This document shows positions 12,163 through 24,307 of a stretch of 64,000 bases of DNA, piece after piece (positions within the stretch are counted from its first letter, which is position 1; each line of letters opens with the position of its first letter). The translations under genes were made by a program, and so were the position numbers. This DNA is from Neoechinorhynchus agilis (taxonomy: Eukaryota > Acanthocephala): assembly GCA_051530055.1 (NCBI GenBank), contig CM121341.1:17732001-17796000 (forward strand), written 5' to 3'. The notes under the pieces were generated by a model, which saw only the letters and a list, made by a program, of their open reading frames with translations, made no database searches and was not told where the DNA came from.

Positions 12163-13752
12163 AATTGATTTTATGCAATCAATGATGCACGAAATATGGA
12201 ATAAATCCGGGATTTACATGGCTGCACCCATTTATTCGTATTGCTTATATCCTCTCAAAAACATTACATATCAAGTGCGCTTTCGCAGAATTGTATAATC
12301 CAATACTTTCAGTTGAAAGAACAAGAATAATAGAGTATATATTTCCCCAGAAAACTATCTTTATGGAAACAGTGTTGTAGGGTTAGTTTACATGTCAAAT
12401 CAAGTAATGAATTAGATTTTAGGTTAAAAGGTCAAAGTATGCTTTAGTTGAGCGAAACGAGCGAATATAGACTAGACTCCTCAAAATGCGAAGCTCTACA
12501 CTATTAAAAAACAAGAGGCATTAACATTTAAGAGTAGCATTTTTGTTTACATTCTTTATCGGTGTATATTTTGTTCCCGAGTGTTTGGTCCCTTATATTT
12601 TTACATGGGTAACTATTTTAAATTTTTTCAACTGACGCAGATGATTATCGTTCCCATAAATGACCATTGTCACTGTTATTGCGATTTGACATCTATTTTT
12701 TAAAAAGATTCTTGTGTTGTTTCCGTTTCCTGAGGTCGCCCCAGAACATAGGGTTCCTTTCATCGATGAATTCATTAAACACACAAATTCTTTACCGTTT
12801 ACTTGGGCTGCAAGGCTGAAGTGGTTCTGTCTGCTGAGGATCCAACGAGCGGCTTCGTGATAAAACTTCATTAGGTAAAACCCCTTTTACTCATGTACAA
12901 AATAACGGAAATTACAGGGACTTTGTTGGTTGATAATCAACCATTGTGCCACGTTCTAGAACCTTCATTGATATGGTCGATGCTGAATAAATCATTCAAA
13001 CAAATCAAAATCAACCAAAAAATCGTATTTAACAAAAGGTTTTCAAATTGATATTTTGTATCATTTTTCATATGCAGTGTCTTGTGAACAGGAATTTCAT
13101 TTGGTCAATTTTGATGAATTACAACATGAATGTAACCTTCCTTTGTAATGAATCACCGTTTTTATGAAGAGGTCTTGAACATTAGTAAGCATTCTCATTG
13201 TATAACTTATGCCATGATTTATATACTTCCTCAGTTTGCTGACATTTTTCATTCAAATTAACGAAACGCCTGCCGATCGAGGCATGTATTTTCCTACTTT
13301 TGAGGCTTGTATTCACCCAAGAAGTTTATGCACATCAAAGTTCGGTTGTGGCGCCTACAGGAAAAAGATAAATATATTGAGATTTGTCTTTGGTAGAGGC
13401 ACTCATACAACATAGGGAAGGATTTTATTGACTTTTCTGGTAACGTACTCATCTGTCGCTTACCAAAAATGCCCGAAGTTCCTGATATCATAATGCGATT
13501 AGATGGATATCGTCTACATTCAGATATATCTATCCCGATAAGCGAATTTATTATGTGACATTTTTGTTGCATACGAATGTCTGGATTGTATTTGGGTTAG
13601 TTCGGGATTGACCGATAATAGCTCGAAAGTAAAACTGCCGATAAAAACACGGCCAAAATCTTTGATTTCATACGACATTTTCGAAATATCTAGATTTTCG
13701 TCTCGCCTCGATGCATATTTGATGTTACAATATCAAAAAACAAAAATTTAAT
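12163..13752. other. Intergenic, nothing supported
   Basis: Two minus-strand frames of about 92 codons (12593-12871 and 13294-13572) have no recognisable motif and could be chance or unplaced exons. Confidence 0.4.
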
Positions 13753-13882
13753 TCTTTATTTGGTGAGGTATTCCGCCGGCCTATGAATTGTTCATCAAAC
13801 AATCGCAGGAGAGATCCGACTGAAGAGCCGAGGAAAATCTTGACGAAATATTTTATAATAAATTGCTCGCCAAATAAAGATA
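13753..13882. repeat. Short inverted-repeat element with a degenerate hammerhead core
   Basis: The arms TCTTTATTTGGTGAG and CTCGCCAAATAAAGA bound about 100 nt. Inside, plus strand 13820-13850 reads CTGAAGA...CGAAATATTT, the family B pattern, but stem II pairs poorly. The TGGTGA/TCACCA-like arm ends recur in the 17.1 and 34.9 kb elements. Confidence 0.5.
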
Positions 13883-14716
13883 CAATTCTCCCCTATGACA
13901 ATTCTCTATGAAACACTTAATTGAATTCTAATAATCCCACTCTGGCCGAGTGCTTTGATCAGGGCTCTTAAACAAATAGAAATGTCATTTCGAGTGCTCT
14001 CGAGAACTAATTTGGTATGTATATGGATTTATTGTGCCTTTTTGTTTGCCATGCTCCCACGACGCCTAAGAATTCCCTTGTTTAGATAAATGTTGTTTGA
14101 AGGTCGTCCGCCCTTTGCAGTCTCTGTGGGGAGCAGAAGTGGTTTTTATCTATTTAGACAAGCTCAAACATCTTTTGGTTGCGTTAGTGTTCAAACATTT
14201 CCGATTCATACGCATATTTCTTGGAACTTCTATAAATCAACTGAGCATTGACCTCGTCTCACTAAAGACCTATCCGCAAAACCGTTTTTTGTTCGTTATT
14301 CGATACTAAAGCACAGTGCTAAAACCTCGTTGAGCACGAAATGCGGTGTGCATCAATCATTAGCACCAATGGCACTATACACATACAAACCTGGCAGCAT
14401 CTGCACCAGCAGTATGCCTGCTATTCCACTGCATCACAGACGACGTATCTCGTCTTATTTCTCAATCTCTAGTCGCTATTCCTCTCTTTTCTCGACAACC
14501 ACTAATGAAAGACAAGAATGTTCGTCCGCAATGCCCGACTTTTTGACATCCTCGTCACTTGAATCGATTAGTGAAATGTACTAATGCAGCAAAGCTACAC
14601 GAGAAACGTTTACATTTTCCGGTGCAAAAGGGCAGGACACAAAAGGCGTTTTAAATAGTTTCTACTTGCTTGCTTTAGTAGACCGCACCCTACTTCAGAT
14701 CTTCGGTTTTAAGAAA
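13883..14716 (+). other. Probable 5' region of the 14.7 kb gene; one Ser-rich frame
   Basis: A frame at 14330-14584 (84 codons, Ser/Tyr-rich, ending LESISEMY) has coding-like composition and the same orientation as the next gene. A GTGAAATG donor overlaps its end, and TACTAAT just after resembles a branch point. I could not fix a junction to the downstream exon. Confidence 0.35.
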
Positions 14717-15132
14717 ATGAATACAATAGGTAGACAATCACCTCCAACCGTACAATCTACATCATCTTCAATAAATCCAAATCATAAATTGAGGTGTCCA
14801 CCTCTTCGAAGAGCTTACGAGCCAGATGAGCTTGTATATTACAACTCAAACTATCCGGTTGCAATGTACGAAGCACAGCAGCAACATCACCATGTCGGAC
14901 GAGTTAATTTTTTCTCGAGGAGACCTAATTTCAGAAAAACGTCTTGGTATCCGAGCAAGTAAGCTTAGGTTTTTCATTCTTAAGTTCTAGACAAAAACAC
15001 TTTGACAGGGATGTTAATGGACAAAGAGGATGTCAGTCTTTTCAAAGTAAGTTCACACATTATAAACTGTCTTAATACTGATTTCTAAAAAGTAGTGCAG
15101 TCATTGACGTTAATATTGCGACCTGTATTTAA
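14717..15132 (+). CDS. Unrecognised Arg/Gln/His-rich small protein, three exons
   Basis: The frame from ATG 14717 (MNTIGRQSPPTVQ) continues through YEPDELVYYNSNYPV, AQQQHHHVGRV and FFSRRPNFRKTSWYPS to a GTAAGC donor at 14959. A 50-nt intron leads to a 38-nt exon 15009-15046 (KDVNGQRGCQSFQ). A 54-nt intron then leads to a short last exon ending at TAA 15130. Phases agree at both junctions. AATAAA at about 15357 could end the transcript. The low-complexity, basic composition suggests an RNA-associated or disordered protein, but that is only a composition argument. An upstream exon is possible. Confidence 0.55.
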
Positions 15133-15734
15133 TTGGGGTTAGAAGTCGCTCCGAGAAAAGCTTCGATTCTCCTCTATTTCTCACTCTCGTGTATGATTAA
15201 AAGCACTTTAGGAGCACATGGGAATTTGCACCATTAGTTTTGTTCGCTTCATTTTTTCTGTGCACCTAGTAACGTTTTCTTTGTAATCGGTGTTAAAGTG
15301 TTTTACTACAGCTATAAAATATTAATGTATATTATTGAATTCCAACCTAACATTCAATAAAAATTCAATTTGAAATTAAACTTATCCCCGATCGCAATTA
15401 TTACCATTTTTGTCAGTGCATCCTGTGAAATAAACTATAAGTAGTATGGAAGTCCAAACTTATTTTTTCGCAAACAATTACTGATATTCTTGGTATCGAT
15501 ACATCGATTTCGTTTATGTTTAAATAGGACGAAAATGTGAATTAAAAAAAGATTACTGCAATTTGAAATTCTGAATATTTTCCAAATAAGGTAAAAATGC
15601 CAATGCATGAGTATTGTGCTCAATCTGTTCTCAAAAATTAGGAACTAATTTTATCTAAGATCTAAAGAGAATTTTTTGCTACCGAGGTGGCAAACTTAAA
15701 TCGAAAACGACATAGAAGAGTTAAAGACTAGATT

Positions 15735-16390
15735 ATGTTCAAACACTCGAAATTCCCCTGCCAAAAAATAGGTTTTAACAATTGCCACTCAGAAACTCAA
15801 AGGCGGCGACTAGCTAGGAATTTCGAACTTTCAAAGTGCGTTTTTCCAATTTTATGCCTACAACTCCATTGGTTAACCGAATATCGTGAAGCATTGCACG
15901 TGTTTCTAGAATATCCCATACTCATCTTTTCATCAATGATCGCATTCGTACTCAAGGCAGTTGCGCATAAAGATTTTGCCGCTATGGTAGCACTCCGTTT
16001 CTTGCATTCAAAGCAAAGTGCTGCGAATAGTTCCACATTTTGTGTCCGCTTTCGACGAAGTGTGCAGCGCGGAATTAAGCCTATTTCTAATGGAAGCAGC
16101 AGCTTGTTTTTGGAGGGCGCACGACTGATAGCGAATCTGAGTTGAGTGTTTCTCGCCTCCAATTCAACTATTTAGATCTAAAAGGAGATGATGGATCAGT
16201 AGATGTGAGCATGCCGAACAAAGTGATTGTTGTAAATGACGGTGAGTTCTCGATTGTTACATTCATAGAATTGATACTGCTTATCTATAACCATTCCCTT
16301 GATAGATACTTGATTGCTTTTACGCCAGATTGTATGTCCTTCGTTCTGACACCGAAAACCCACACCGTTCGTCTTTCCATAAGACACTGA
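15735..16390 (+). CDS. Uncertain gene on plus strand
   Basis: A 136-codon frame (15735-16145) can splice through a 35-nt GTTGAG...TTTAG intron into NLKGDDGSVDVSMPNKVIVV. A strong GTGAGT donor follows at 16241, and an acceptor near 16330 leads to CMSFVLTPKTHTVRL and a stop at 16390. The antisense strand is also open over 15797-16162 (121 codons), so the coding strand is not certain. No domain recognised. Confidence 0.35.
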
Positions 16391-17122
16391 TGGTTCCCTC
16401 TCTCTTTTTCAGTGCTATGGAATTGTATAACCTGTTTCTCTTACTGATGTTATCTAATACTCGACCGCCGAACTTGCTTGTCAAGAGTAGACAAGTGCGC
16501 AATGTTCTGCATCCACGCTTAGTTACTTAAGCGAACTTTATTAAATTACGAACTAATTGAGTAGTTTCATAGTAAATTGGCATATACTCAAGATGCTAAG
16601 ATTTTCGTATCGGTATCACTGATTTTTCTCCGCTTAGTATTTATCGATTACAATGCTGACCTTCACTATTTTGACAAGGCGTCACGCAAGTCAGACATCT
16701 TTTGATATTCTGTCTTGATCTGTTCATCGGCATAGTCTACTGTTCAATAGGATTATGTAATTCGCTCAAAGCATGGATTTAAATAGGGCTTTGATTTTTG
16801 CAGCATTGTGAATTAGAGACCAAGGTCCGTACCAACTTTCCCTTATTTCTACAACTCGTTATTACCTACTAAGAAAAATTTCAATGGTAAAATAAAAAGT
16901 AACGTTAAGGTGACAAACTAAAATCTTTTGAAATTCTTTACAACACATTTTTTATCAATAACGAATGCTCCCGTGAGAACCTAAAAAGATTTGTATAAAT
17001 CACGATTTAATTTTTATGACGAGTAAGACCGAAATTTAATTCCAATAAGTGTTTTTTCGGTAGTGATTGCTTTCATTCCTACATTTTAAGTTTGTAAACA
17101 ATTTTTTGTGCACAATAAGCTT
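16391..17122. other. Intergenic, nothing recognised
   Basis: A/T-rich sequence with only short frames. Confidence 0.5.
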
Positions 17123-17332
17123 AAATATATTTTGTTTGGTGATATAGAGATTGATTTATTAATTCCCTTTCACACATTATTTTGTCCATGTAGTCGGATT
17201 TCTTCAGTTTGCTTGTAGGTTGAAATTTTTTTTGAAAAACGTACAAGTAACCTGAAGACGTCCGATGAGACGAATGAAATATTATGAAAGGGAAAAGATT
17301 AACCAATCTCTATATCACCAAACAAAATACAT
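17123..17332. repeat. Inverted-repeat element with head-to-head family B hammerhead cores
   Basis: The terminal arms TTTTGTTTGGTGATATAGAG (left) and CTCTATATCACCAAACAAAA (right) are perfect complements. Inward of each is an imperfect hammerhead core: minus strand 17179-17207 (CTGAAGA...GGACAAAA) and plus strand 17252-17282 (CTGAAGA...GAAATATT). Both stem II helices contain mismatches, so activity is doubtful. Confidence 0.65.
17252..17282 (+). ncRNA. Hammerhead-like core, family B, decayed
   Basis: CTGAAGA and GAAA flank a weak stem II (GTCC facing GAAT). The sequence clearly aligns with the better copies at 24.3 and 43.1 kb. Confidence 0.5.
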
Positions 17333-18701
17333 CTATGAACAACTTCTTTACAATAAGCCTAAATCGGATGGACGAAAAAATCAAAAGACAAAAGTAAAAC
17401 ATTACATGGAAAAGAATTTCTTTAGCATGCACTTTCTACAGTACATTCTAGTTCTTTCAATTACGCCACCTTAGTCATACCCTGTCTGGTAGACTTTTGA
17501 TGTGAAGGTTGAATTTTTCCGCGTTCCGTACAACCCATCTATATCCAACAACTACTTGTCAACGTTAAGCACGTTAATCTTTGCCTTCAAGGAAGCACCC
17601 CATATTATTTCCACTGAGCATCTTTCCCTTAACAGACGATATTTTCGTTAATACTCAAAGCTCTAAGGGCAATCATGACGAACCAAACGCGATACACTCC
17701 CCGCTTCTTAGGATATATAAGACATCTTTTAGTATGAACAGAAATGCCGATTCCATGAGCATCAACTAGATCTTTCTAGCGAAAATTCGCCCCTGGGTGG
17801 CGGAACAACAACCGCAAATCCATTTGGAGACCATGCATTTGGCAAAATTTTGGCACTCGTAAAGAAAAGCTCTATTGTCATTTTTTGCTTGATCTAGAAA
17901 ATCTGTGATGGGTTGTCTTCATTATATAGCGCTTGCACATTTGCATACTGGAAGCGTTTATTGCTCCTTTTTTGGGCATTGGGTTTTGCCGAAGTTTTAT
18001 CCTCTTCGTGACTTTTGCGGGACTAATATTGAATATTTCCGGAAAGTTCCATGTAACATTTTTGAGTTTAATTGCGTATGAACGTTCGTGAATTTTATTA
18101 GGCGCAAATCAATATAGTCCTCGATTTGTGATAATTAATTGTGTGTAAATCCATTCTCTTAGAAATCGATTGATGCCACATCCTCTAATTCACCAAAGCA
18201 ACCCATTATCCGGATAAGGAAGGAATACACTAGTTCTCCAAGTGTTTTCCCGTCACTTTCCTGGCCGATTGCAACTCGTTTCTTGAGCAGTAGGCAAAAG
18301 ATAAGTTTAAGATAGACGACAAATAGGAAAACTAAATAAAAGCTCCTATCCCATTATTTAGAAATATTTGTGACACTTGTAATAATATTGCGCAACTGTT
18401 TTCATTCTTCTTTAATTCCAAGGGGTCTTTGTTCGCAAAATATATTAAAACCCGTTTCGACTAATTTTTCTTGGACTATTTATGCTCAGAGAAAGTGAAA
18501 TTGGAATTGAAAAACCATTGCGTATCGAAAATTTCGAAAAATGAGTTTCATCAATTTCCATACATCAATTGCCAATGAGACGAAGAATGTGTCACTTTTC
18601 CGCACATCACCAACCGTTTCCTCTGTTTCCACTATACACTATTTTGCTTCGGTTCTCAATACCGATCAAACCCCACAACTGTTCGTAATAGACGAGATTC
18701 A
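17333..18701. other. Intergenic, no supported gene
   Basis: A Ser/Thr-rich 66-codon frame at 18541-18741 may belong to the gene that follows but is in a different frame from it. The rest shows nothing recognisable. Confidence 0.4.
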
Positions 18702-21206
18702 ATGGAGAGACCAGTTATCCATTATTATAATACGCTCATAACCACCAATTTCGGATTCTGTTCACCGAACGCATCCAATCCGCTAATGCATTACAACTTC
18801 AATGGCAACACGGTACAAACTCCGCTCCTTTGCCTGCCACAAAATGTTTCTTCGTCGGTGGCAGCATACTCTAACATATATCTACCACATTCACTTCTTA
18901 GTAGCGAACAAATAAAACATGTCATATCCGATAGTTGTAAGTTCAATTCTAGTCAGGACGAGAAGGACTTTGGGTTCATAGTGTGTTCTTATTTGTACTA
19001 ATTATTTTTCTTTTCAGTTCAAAGGATCGGTAGCGGACGCTTTCCCTTACCAGATATGAGAAGAAAAAATCGTGCAAGGAGACAGGATGCTTTTAAGCAA
19101 AATTCTAGTTGTTACGAGGAACAATGGAGTCAAGGTATGTTAGAATCTTGAAGTTGACGAAGGGTGAATGTTTTGCGAATAGTATAATAGTCTCTCGAAC
19201 AATTATATTGAAAATATCCAATATTTAAGATTTTAGTTCTTATCCGGTATTATTCACTCTTTCAAGTAGGTCGCAATATTTCGTCTTAGGAAATTTTTAA
19301 CGGGGATTTTCCTACAAGCTCGATGAAATTTTTATTCCAATTAAACATTAAATTTGCGCAGTATCTCTAAAGCTAATAAGCATTCTATTTATTTTGGTAT
19401 TTTATATCCTAAAAATTGTCAAATTGGAGCTTAAGCCAACGACTCAAAAATCATATTTGCATAAATGCGTTATTTTTAAATCCGAAACCAAAATATGTAA
19501 TTTGATTACCAAACATTTTCATGATTTTGTTAATTTTCAATACATTATTTATGCTTGTCAACGTTTGTCTGCTAAAATAACCGCTGCTATGTTGATTATC
19601 AAAAGTAACACTTAAGTAGACGTTCTTAATATGAAACTTTTTGTATGGCTGCCTTACATCATTCCAAAAACAAGAAAATTGTACGGATATTAACATTTAA
19701 TAAGGAACGAGTAGTATTCGCTTTTTTGTGTGCACCAAAAATGTATGCCTTTAAGAATGGTTTCGATTACAAGTTTGGAAGATTTAAAGGTTGGCTATTT
19801 AAGATAATTGCAAAGTTCATCAAGCAAATCGATCTTATTTTCTGTTGCTTCTAATCTTTGTCCATTCTCTTTTAACAAAGTAACCCGCAAGTAAAATCGA
19901 TTATTTAGAACAAATTCAAACCGGATTTTCATATCCAGGAGTAAATCCGTTTATGCCGCATATGTCAATGTTCCCCCCTCAAGCCATTGCCGCAACACAA
20001 TCCGAATGCCCCCAGAAAATAACGATTAAGCAAGACGAAGACATTCCTCCCCGATTTCGCCGTAAAAACCGCGAACCCGAGTCGCAGAACTGTCATGATG
20101 CTGCTTTTAACTTCACAGGAAAAAAAGCAGCGCACCAATCCACCGAAAATTTCCAATGGTCTACTAAACAGTCATCAAGGAATCAAAGAAAGCATTATCA
20201 TCAGCAGGAATCAAATCAACAGATTCCACTTTCAGCATATGTAGTTGCAAGTTCTACCAATCAGGATGATGTTTTCATTCGAAGAAGATTCGGGTTCATT
20301 TCTTAAAATCAAGCAGTGTACTACCCTTTTAAAATTTTAGGAAATCTAGAGCGTACTGTGGAAACTTCGTGTCGAATATAACTGAAAAACTTTTAAAGCT
20401 CGTATACTTAGATTTTTTTATTTAAGACAATTCGTGGACATTTTTCACCCGTGAAACCTTATCACTGATTGCCTTATGCTTTTCCCGGAAAAATCAGAAG
20501 GATCAGAAATGGCTCCTGCAAACGATGACGATGACGATGTCTACAAAGCATATCGTTTGTCATCACCAATAGACGAAGAATTTGATTTTGACTTGCAGAA
20601 GTCAAATGGAACTACTGATGATGGAAATGAATTAAATGGCTGTGGAAGCCAGTCTTGGAGTGATACGGAAATGGATGTCGAACGGGATGCAATATCACCA
20701 GGTTCTCTATGTGAAAGTCTGGCCAGTTTTGGCAATGAAGGAAATTTGATGGACGATGAAGCTATAAAGTTAACATTAGATAAGTTGGAGAAAGAACTTG
20801 AATTTGAAGAAATATCAGATATTAATGAATGGTTTGATAAGGCCCACACGAAAAACGAGTTAAAGGTTCCTTTTACCTTTAAATCGCTCTAAATCGCTAT
20901 TTTACGAATAATAGGTATACAAAACAAAAGATTTTTTGGAATGGGCACGACTTTATTTTAATTCTCAACTCCGACGAAAGGTTGACCCGAAGGTGAATCT
21001 AATTTTTGAAGGTGAAAAGTTTATATTGTGTTTAGCTACTTGATTGGGCATCAAGAAAAGACAATTCTTCTTTGACGTCTAAAGGGAGTTCCGGAATTAG
21101 TTCTGACTACGAAGATACAGACATCTCAATAGAGGACGACTTTTCTAAAAGATTATCTCTAGAACAAGCAGAGCTGAACGGAACTAAAAATATTACAATG
21201 GATTGA
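18702..21206 (+). CDS. Unrecognised low-complexity protein, five or more exons
   Basis: Exon 18702-18936 (LLCLPQNVSSSVAAYSN) ends at GTAAGT. The intron 18937-19017 has a TACTAAT branch point and a TTTTCTTTTCAG acceptor. Exon 19018-19134 encodes RIGSGRFPLPDMRRKNRARR. A 774-nt intron follows. The exon from 19909 encodes SYPGVNPFMPHMSMFPP, then PPRFRRKNREPES and a Gln/His-rich tail. An acidic exon (20476-20865) carries DDDDDVYKAYRLSSP and KLEKELEFEEISDINEWFDK. The last exon, 21036-21206, adds LLDWASRKDNSSL and ends at TGA. The junction between about 20.3 and 20.48 kb is unresolved, so this could be two genes. Two RRKNR motifs and a split basic/acidic layout suggest a regulatory or RNA-linked protein, but no domain is recognised. 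Confidence 0.55.
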
Positions 21207-21559
21207 TCTCGTACTTGAGGCAATATACGCCACTTTATCGACAATAACGAATATTTATGTTTTGTTTAATTATTCTGTCCCGTTAATTTTGTTGTCTCGT
21301 TAAAATAAAAATATTACATTGTAAAATTATTTTCTGGTTGCCCGAGCGTGGAGGTCCGAGCGATAAATTGTACGAAAATCCATAACGAGAAAGAGATATT
21401 AAAAATAAATGAATACTGTTTGGGCTAATTAGCAATAATACTCATTTATGAGCGTAATCGCAAAAATGTATGCTATTTTTCCATTTCATAAAATATCAAA
21501 AATAATGCGATGGTGTTATATAATTGGCAGACAATAGAGGGTTTCCATTGACTAAATAA

Positions 21560-21840
21560 ATGCGTCCACGTATCCGCAAATTCTAATTGTGCATAATAAC
21601 GAACCGAAGGAAAGACCGAAGCTCTCTTGCAAATTATAAACACCAATTCCCGCCAGAACGGACCTTCCAACCCGACCGCATATTTCTACCCGCCCGGACT
21701 CGTAATCCACTCCAAAATCAATAGCCAGTTTCATTTTCCAATCAGAACTCGAGTGTTTATGAGGATCCAAAGGTACATGGGTCCTCTTCTTTGTGAATCA
21801 ACAAATAAAACGTGTTACTATTATTCTTTAGAAAAGATCA
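21560..21840 (+). mobile_element. LINE 3' end, truncated copy
   Basis: It ends in the same block as the copies at 5.07 and 45.34 kb (GAGTGTTTATGAGGATCCAA, then AGGTACATGGGTCCT and ACGTGTTA). C-rich non-coding sequence precedes it. No reverse-transcriptase coding remains. Confidence 0.55.
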
Positions 21841-22035
21841 GAAATAAATCGAGTAGTCGCAGTAGCATATAAATCCGGAAATTATTACAATAAAATTTAT
21901 TTGGGATTTATCAGATTTTATTGCAATTAAATTTTTCGTCTAAAGGTTAATTATTTTTAAATTTCCATCTGATCTCAAGTAGGGATATTTAAACACTTTT
22001 AAATAATTACAATGCCTTCAATTATAGAAAATACT

Positions 22036-22130
22036 CACCCGATGAGGTTCGCAGAACGCCTTTAATAAATAATCATTTACCGGGTGTAGACCCAAACAAT
22101 AATTCCAATCACATTCCCCGGTACCTAGCA
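22036..22130 (+). repeat. Relict of the family A ribozyme element
   Basis: It carries CCCGATGAGGTTCG, a CTTTAATAAA segment and the TTTACCGGGTGTAGACC block, then AAACAATAATT and TCACATTCCCCGGTA. The last two blocks are shared with the 33.1 kb copy. The CTGATGA half is lost. Confidence 0.55.
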
Positions 22131-22460
22131 TATCGACATTTTTATATTTAGCACATTTCTCGGTCATAGTTGTGATTTTCATTGTTTTATAGTATTTTAC
22201 TGCGAGGACAAATTTTCGCATCGATTATCGATTTTCCGTTTCATTTTATAAATCAAATTTTGCAATTTGAAAGAAAAAAATGCGATGCTACAACTAGCAA
22301 AGATGGTTATTCAACGAATAAACGTTTACAGGATGCATGAAACGTGAACTAAGAATAGTTTACATGGGAATTATGCTTTTCAAGGAAGTCGTGGTGACGA
22401 ATTCATCGACCAATGATTACTGTAAGTCATTGATAGAAAATCCATCGAGTTAGTCAAAGT

Positions 22461-22614
22461 ATAATTTGGGTGAAAATACTCTCGATAATAGCATATTTGA
22501 TTTCTTGGAGATATTTCGCGAAGTAACCTCGCCTCATCAGTCATTGCTCCCCGCGAAATATCTCTAATAAATCAAATATGCTATTATCGAGAGTATTTTC
22601 ACCAAAATTATATT
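22461..22614. repeat. Inverted repeat with a third hammerhead family
   Basis: Arms of about 60 nt (left starts GGTGAAAATACTCTCGATAA; right ends with its complement) are nearly perfect and separated by about 25 nt. The innermost arm segments carry CGCGAAATATCTC. The left side, minus strand, holds a complete core; the right side holds only the GAAA half. Confidence 0.7.
22510..22540 (-). ncRNA. Hammerhead ribozyme core, family C
   Basis: Minus strand reads CTGATGA, stem II GCGA/TCGC with loop GGTTACT, then GAAATATC. Downstream, ATATCTC can pair with GAGAGTAT (one bulge) as a long stem III. The sequence differs from families A and B outside the catalytic bases, so the core is conserved independently of the flanks. 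Confidence 0.7.
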
Positions 22615-23113
22615 ACTGTAAGTGTTCGAAATAATGTTAAGTTTAGACATTATTCTCATCATTGTACAGCTTTTTTATGAGTAATGGTACAATAGACAAA
22701 AATATCTTCTAAATATATCTTCGCGTTCTAATTGTGTATCCGTTGAATCTTCTTTATTTCTAATAACTATTTTTTAAATTTTGATGTAAACCTCTAATTT
22801 TCAAACGATACTGTCTGCCTAAATATCATTGTAAACGTTCCAAATTGATCATATGAATTTACACTAAGCACCTAGCTTCTAATGTGTCCAGATTTAAGAA
22901 CTTTCTCGAACCTTACTTGCCGAAATTCGGCACAAATGGAAAAGTCAAAAGGAAAATGTTCGATATTATAGATTTGATCTCGATGTTGTTAAATTTGCAA
23001 AACGAAAAGCGAATCGTGTTTTCTGGTGACTGAATGTTTCTAACTATTTGATATCAATCTTTTCTTCTTTTTGTCAGTTTCAATTCATAATTAATTACTT
23101 TTTAGCAGATAAA
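22615..23113. other. Intergenic, nothing recognised
   Basis: A/T-rich sequence between the inverted repeat and the 3' end of the L19 gene. Confidence 0.5.
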
Positions 23114-24136
23114 CTATTTATTAGTTGGAAGCTGCCTTCGCCTAATAATTCTGTCCTTCGCAACGCGGCCGTCATCCATGCCTTTATGCTTACCAATGCC
23201 CTCCTCTCTCCTTTGGGCATTGTCATGGAATTCATCAGCAATTTGTTGAACATCCTCATCGTGAACTTGTTTTCGGTATTGGCGCATCACGTCGTATTTA
23301 ATATTAGGTTTCTTAGATCTTCTAGCGGCTTCGAGTTCAGATGACTTTAATGATGTCGGAAACACAACTCCTCTAAGATCATGATAAAACCACGTTTGAG
23401 TCCACTTGGCTCTTTCTAGAAGCGGGACTTTAATATCGTTCAGAGGTGCAATGACCTGCCCAGTTTTGGCATCCTCCGTTGGTTTTATTGGCGTCAAGTC
23501 AAAGGGGACTATGGAATATTCTTGGGGAGCATCTCGTAGGTACAGAAGATGTGGATCAAGTCTTCGTTCCAACTTGAGAACTTGAATACGCTTAAAGGAC
23601 ACGAATTTGTTTTCCGTTTCGACCTCAATAAATTCATGTCGGTGTTTAATGCACGGATTGTAAAGATCGTAGATAAGCTCAATTCCAGTTCCGTCAACCA
23701 CATTTCGTAGAATGAAGAAATGACGAAGTCCGTGACCACCACGGAATATGCAAATACCAACGAATCTATTATCCTTCTCACTACTGACACCTCCAAATCG
23801 CGGCGGAATTGAACTTGTTACAGCCAAATGGGAACCGACGTAAAAAATCGGTATTTCGAGTTGAGAGCGACGATTGAGCATATCAAGTCTTTCCAAATGC
23901 TCAGCGACATGATCCCTAAAATACGCCGTTGGATCCGGTATAAAGTCTGGATGGGTGATCCGAAACATGTCATAATTCATTCCTGAAGGACGATGCCGGG
24001 GAAGTGGACTCGAAGTTTCCGGATCCTTAATTCGATGCTTTTCCACAAGACTGTCATTGATATGACCCAATTGCTTATTGCGCAGCTGATGATTTATTAC
24101 TGTCCTGACAACTTTCAATCGATTCATAGACGACAT
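23114..24136 (-). CDS. MRPL19: Mitochondrial ribosomal protein L19 (bL19m)
   Basis: A structural protein of the large mitoribosomal subunit. A single uninterrupted frame of 340 residues begins MSSMNRLKVVRTVIN, whose basic start fits mitochondrial import. The L19 domain covers roughly residues 90-200: IPPRFGGVSSEKDNRFVGIC, then RGGHGLRHFFILRNVVDGTG, then VLKLERRLDPHLLYLRDAPQEYS cut into the usual family blocks. The C-terminal tail after about residue 240 is Lys/Arg-rich. The protein is somewhat longer than the human one (about 290). An AATAAA overlaps the last codons and the stop, so the 3' UTR may be very short. No intron is needed, which is unusual among neighbours. Confidence 0.85.
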   Translation of the reverse strand: MSSMNRLKVVRTVINHQLRNKQLGHINDSLVEKHRIKDPETSSPLPRHRPSGMNYDMFRITHPDFIPDPTAYFRDHVAEHLERLDMLNRRSQLEIPIFYVGSHLAVTSSIPPRFGGVSSEKDNRFVGICIFRGGHGLRHFFILRNVVDGTGIELIYDLYNPCIKHRHEFIEVETENKFVSFKRIQVLKLERRLDPHLLYLRDAPQEYSIVPFDLTPIKPTEDAKTGQVIAPLNDIKVPLLERAKWTQTWFYHDLRGVVFPTSLKSSELEAARRSKKPNIKYDVMRQYRKQVHDEDVQQIADEFHDNAQRREEGIGKHKGMDDGRVAKDRIIRRRQLPTNK

Positions 24137-24275
24137 TTCAAGAAAGATAGACCAGTATTTTAAAATGAAGACGTTCTTTCAGAAGTCTTATTATAAGTTA
24201 TTGCGATTTAGAAAGTTCCGTAAAAGTCGTCAACTAAAAACGGTCGAATTGTTACACAGTCATAAATAAAATAAC

Positions 24276-24307
24276 CTGAAGAAGTCCGACGATATGGACG
24301 AAATATC
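24276..24307 (+). ncRNA. Hammerhead ribozyme, family B, most complete copy
   Basis: CTGAAGA, stem II GTCC/GGAC with loop GACGATAT, then GAAATATC. After the core, ATATCGA can pair with TCAATGT to form stem III with a 10-nt loop and one mismatch. It is followed by C, giving the canonical cleavage triplet GUC near 24327. Stem I was not convincingly paired. Only a single, non-inverted copy is visible at this site. Confidence 0.7.

Noticed and set aside
15797-16162. 121-codon minus-strand frame
   Set aside because: No motif, and the plus strand offers chained splice sites through 16390. Strand choice remains weak.
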